The position numbers were made by a program, and so were the translations under genes. Shown here in pieces: positions 11,717 through 13,110 of a stretch of DNA of 13,110 bases (its first letter is position 1; the number at the start of each line of letters is the position of its first letter). The notes beneath the pieces were generated by a model. It was not told the DNA's origin. It saw nothing but the letters and a program-made list of their open reading frames with translations, and searched no databases. Origin of the DNA: Reyranella sp. (GTDB lineage: Bacteria > Pseudomonadota > Alphaproteobacteria > Reyranellales > Reyranellaceae); the NCBI GenBank assembly GCA_016780605.1, contig JADHLS010000050.1, positions 1 through 13,110 of the forward strand. The letters are read 5' to 3'.

Positions 11717-13110
11717 TCATGATCTTTGTATACCGCTAACCGCCTGTGAGGCCCTCCCCCTCCCTGCCTCCCCCGTATAACGGGGGAGGTGAATGAGGCG
11801 CCGAGGCTCGAAGTACGGCACGGCGTCGAGCAGCGTGCGGGTGTAGTCCGACTGGGGATGCCGGAAGATCTCCTGGCTGGGGCCCGCTTCCATCACCTTC
11901 CCGGCCTGCAGCACCACGAGGTCGTCGCACAGCATGCGCACGACGTTGAGATCGTGGCTGACGAACAGGAGCCCGATCCCCTCTTCCCGCCGCAGCCGGT
12001 CGAGCAACTGCAGGATCACCGCCTGCACCGAGACGTCGAGCGCGGCCGTGGGCTCATCGAGCACCATCAGCCGCGGCCGCGGCGCGATCGCGCGAGCGAT
12101 GCCGACACGCGCCTTCTGGCCCCCCGACAGCTGGTGTGGGAAGCGCTGGAGCAGCTCCAGCGGCAGGCCGGCGCGGTCGGCGGCATCGCGCACCCGCCCG
12201 GTGAGCGCGGAGCCGTCGCGCAGGCCCTCGAGGCGGCGCAGCGGATGGGCGATGCTGTCGAACGCCGTGTAGCGCGGGTTCAGGCTGTCGTGCGGATCCT
12301 GGAACACGATCTGAATGTCGCGCCGCTGCGGCGACTTGTGGAACTCGCGCGCCGGGATGCGGGCAATCGATTCGCCATCAAACACGATGTCACCGTCGTC
12401 CGGATCGAGCAGCCGGCAGACCAACCGCGACAACGTGCTCTTGCCCGATCCCGATTCGCCGACCAGGCCAAGAGCACCGCCCGGCGGCAGCTGGAACGAG
12501 ACGTCGTCGACGGCAGGCGTCGGTCCGCCGAAGGATTTCACGACACGCATCAACTCGAGCAGCGGCGGCGTGCCTGGTTTGCGCTGGATGGGCTTGGCAA
12601 CGACCTTCGGCGCGTCGGGTGCGAGATCGGCCAGCGTCGAATGCCGTGTCGGCGAGGCGGCAACCAGCCGTCGCGTATAGGGATGCGCCGGCGCCTCGAA
12701 CAGCGCATCGGTCTGGCCCTGCTCGACCACGCGGCCCTGCTCCATCACGGCGATGCGGTCGCACCAGCGCGCCGCCAGGCCGAGATCGTGGGTGATCAGG
12801 ATCATGGCCATGCCGCGCTCGGCCTTGATGCGCGCCAGGAGCTCCATGACGGTCTGCTGCGTGGTGACGTCGAGGCCGGTGGTCGGCTCGTCGGCAATCA
12901 GCAGCGCGGGCTCGCAGGCGATCGCCATGGCGATCATGACGCGCTGGCACATCCCGCCCGACAGCTCGTGCGGATAGGCCGACAGCCGCGATTCGGGATC
13001 GCGGATGCGCACGGCCTTCAGAAGGTCGAGCGCCTGAGCGCGTGCGGACGCCTGGGAGAGGCGCCCCCGGAGCCGATCGTGCGCCGCCAGCACGTCGACG
13101 ATCTGCTGCT
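11717..13110 (-). CDS. Peptide/nickel-type ABC transporter ATP-binding protein with two fused ATPase domains, 5' end cut off
   Basis: This is a DppD-DppF-like (GsiA/YejF-type) fusion that powers import of peptides or similar solutes through a membrane permease pair. The frame is open to the right edge, so the start and the first Walker A are missing. Numbering from the GTG codon at 13093: domain 1 shows its signature LSGGM (44-48), Walker B ALLIADEPTTGLD (63-75) and switch His in ITHD. A linker with HPYTRRLVAASP follows. Domain 2 has Walker A GESGSGKST (212-220), Q-loop IVFQDP, signature LSGGQ (322-326), Walker B LMVLDEPTAALD (342-353) and FVSHDL. Both domains therefore look active. The last 27 or so residues, after YFEPR, are coded largely by the inverted repeat and are foreign to the family. 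Permease and binding-protein genes presumably lie beyond the window. Confidence 0.92.
   Translation of the reverse strand, partial: QQIVDVLAAHDRLRGRLSQASARAQALDLLKAVRIRDPESRLSAYPHELSGGMCQRVMIAMAIACEPALLIADEPTTGLDVTTQQTVMELLARIKAERGMAMILITHDLGLAARWCDRIAVMEQGRVVEQGQTDALFEAPAHPYTRRLVAASPTRHSTLADLAPDAPKVVAKPIQRKPGTPPLLELMRVVKSFGGPTPAVDDVSFQLPPGGALGLVGESGSGKSTLSRLVCRLLDPDDGDIVFDGESIARIPAREFHKSPQRRDIQIVFQDPHDSLNPRYTAFDSIAHPLRRLEGLRDGSALTGRVRDAADRAGLPLELLQRFPHQLSGGQKARVGIARAIAPRPRLMVLDEPTAALDVSVQAVILQLLDRLRREEGIGLLFVSHDLNVVRMLCDDLVVLQAGKVMEAGPSQEIFRHPQSDYTRTLLDAVPYFEPRRLIHLPRYTGEAGRGRASQAVSGIQRS
11751..11797 (-). repeat. Palindromic intergenic repeat, copy 2 (inverted), inside the ABC gene 3' end
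   Basis: Its reverse complement matches copy 1 at 45 of 47 aligned positions plus a 2-nt gap. Its own stem is CCTCCCCCGT (11767-11776) and ACGGGGGAGG (11780-11789) with loop ATA. A 61-nt spacer separates the copies, giving a BIME-like arrangement (two REP-type units head to head). It is read through in frame by the ABC ATPase gene. Copies elsewhere in the genome are expected from the style of the repeat, but cannot be seen here. Confidence 0.75.

Noticed and set aside
11641..11797. CRISPR array or rho-independent terminator
   Set aside because: There are only two copies, in inverted orientation, with no regular spacers. The G-rich hairpins lack a following T-run, so a classical terminator is not supported.

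Overview
The window is GC-rich, gene-dense bacterial chromosome with short intergenic gaps, frequent GTG starts, catabolic enzymes of varied families and a C/G-run palindromic intergenic repeat. This style fits a metabolically versatile soil or plant-associated Alphaproteobacterium (Rhodospirillales/Hyphomicrobiales type). That assignment is inferred from style and protein families, with no rRNA or marker gene to confirm it. No CRISPR array, integrase, transposase, tRNA or phage gene is visible.

Layout. (1) 1-2291: a divergent pair, a galactonate-dehydratase-like enolase-superfamily enzyme on minus (cut by the left edge) and a metal-dependent amidohydrolase on plus, separated by 44 bp that hold a near-perfect 20-bp palindrome. 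(2) 2292-5277: a HoxN-type nickel permease (minus) ending exactly where the amidohydrolase ends, then a DUF4331 protein (plus) whose 3' end overlaps a convergent DUF1062 zinc-ribbon protein (minus). (3) 5278-5579: no intact gene, but two adjacent reading frames spell the C-terminal end of a short-chain dehydrogenase, apparently a decayed remnant. (4) 5580-11639: the most coherent block. A minus-strand operon (PPOX flavoprotein, then a gamma-glutamyltransferase-family Ntn-hydrolase) diverges from a plus-strand operon encoding HyuA and HyuB, the two halves of a hydantoinase/5-oxoprolinase. (5) 11641-11797: two inverted copies of a roughly 47-nt palindromic repeat. (6) 11717-13110: a two-ATPase-domain peptide ABC transporter protein (minus, cut by the right edge) whose last residues are encoded by one repeat copy.

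How it may work together. The peptide importer ATPase, the GGT-fold enzyme and HyuAB suggest uptake and breakdown of amide-bonded or cyclic amino-acid derivatives. This resembles a gamma-glutamyl/5-oxoproline route, but the GGT homologue has lost most residues that hold the gamma-glutamyl group, so the true substrate is probably different. This is inference from gene content. I see no clearly new defence or mobile system; the most unusual items are the altered GGT pocket with its neighbours, the repeat pair that extends a coding region, and the dehydrogenase remnant.
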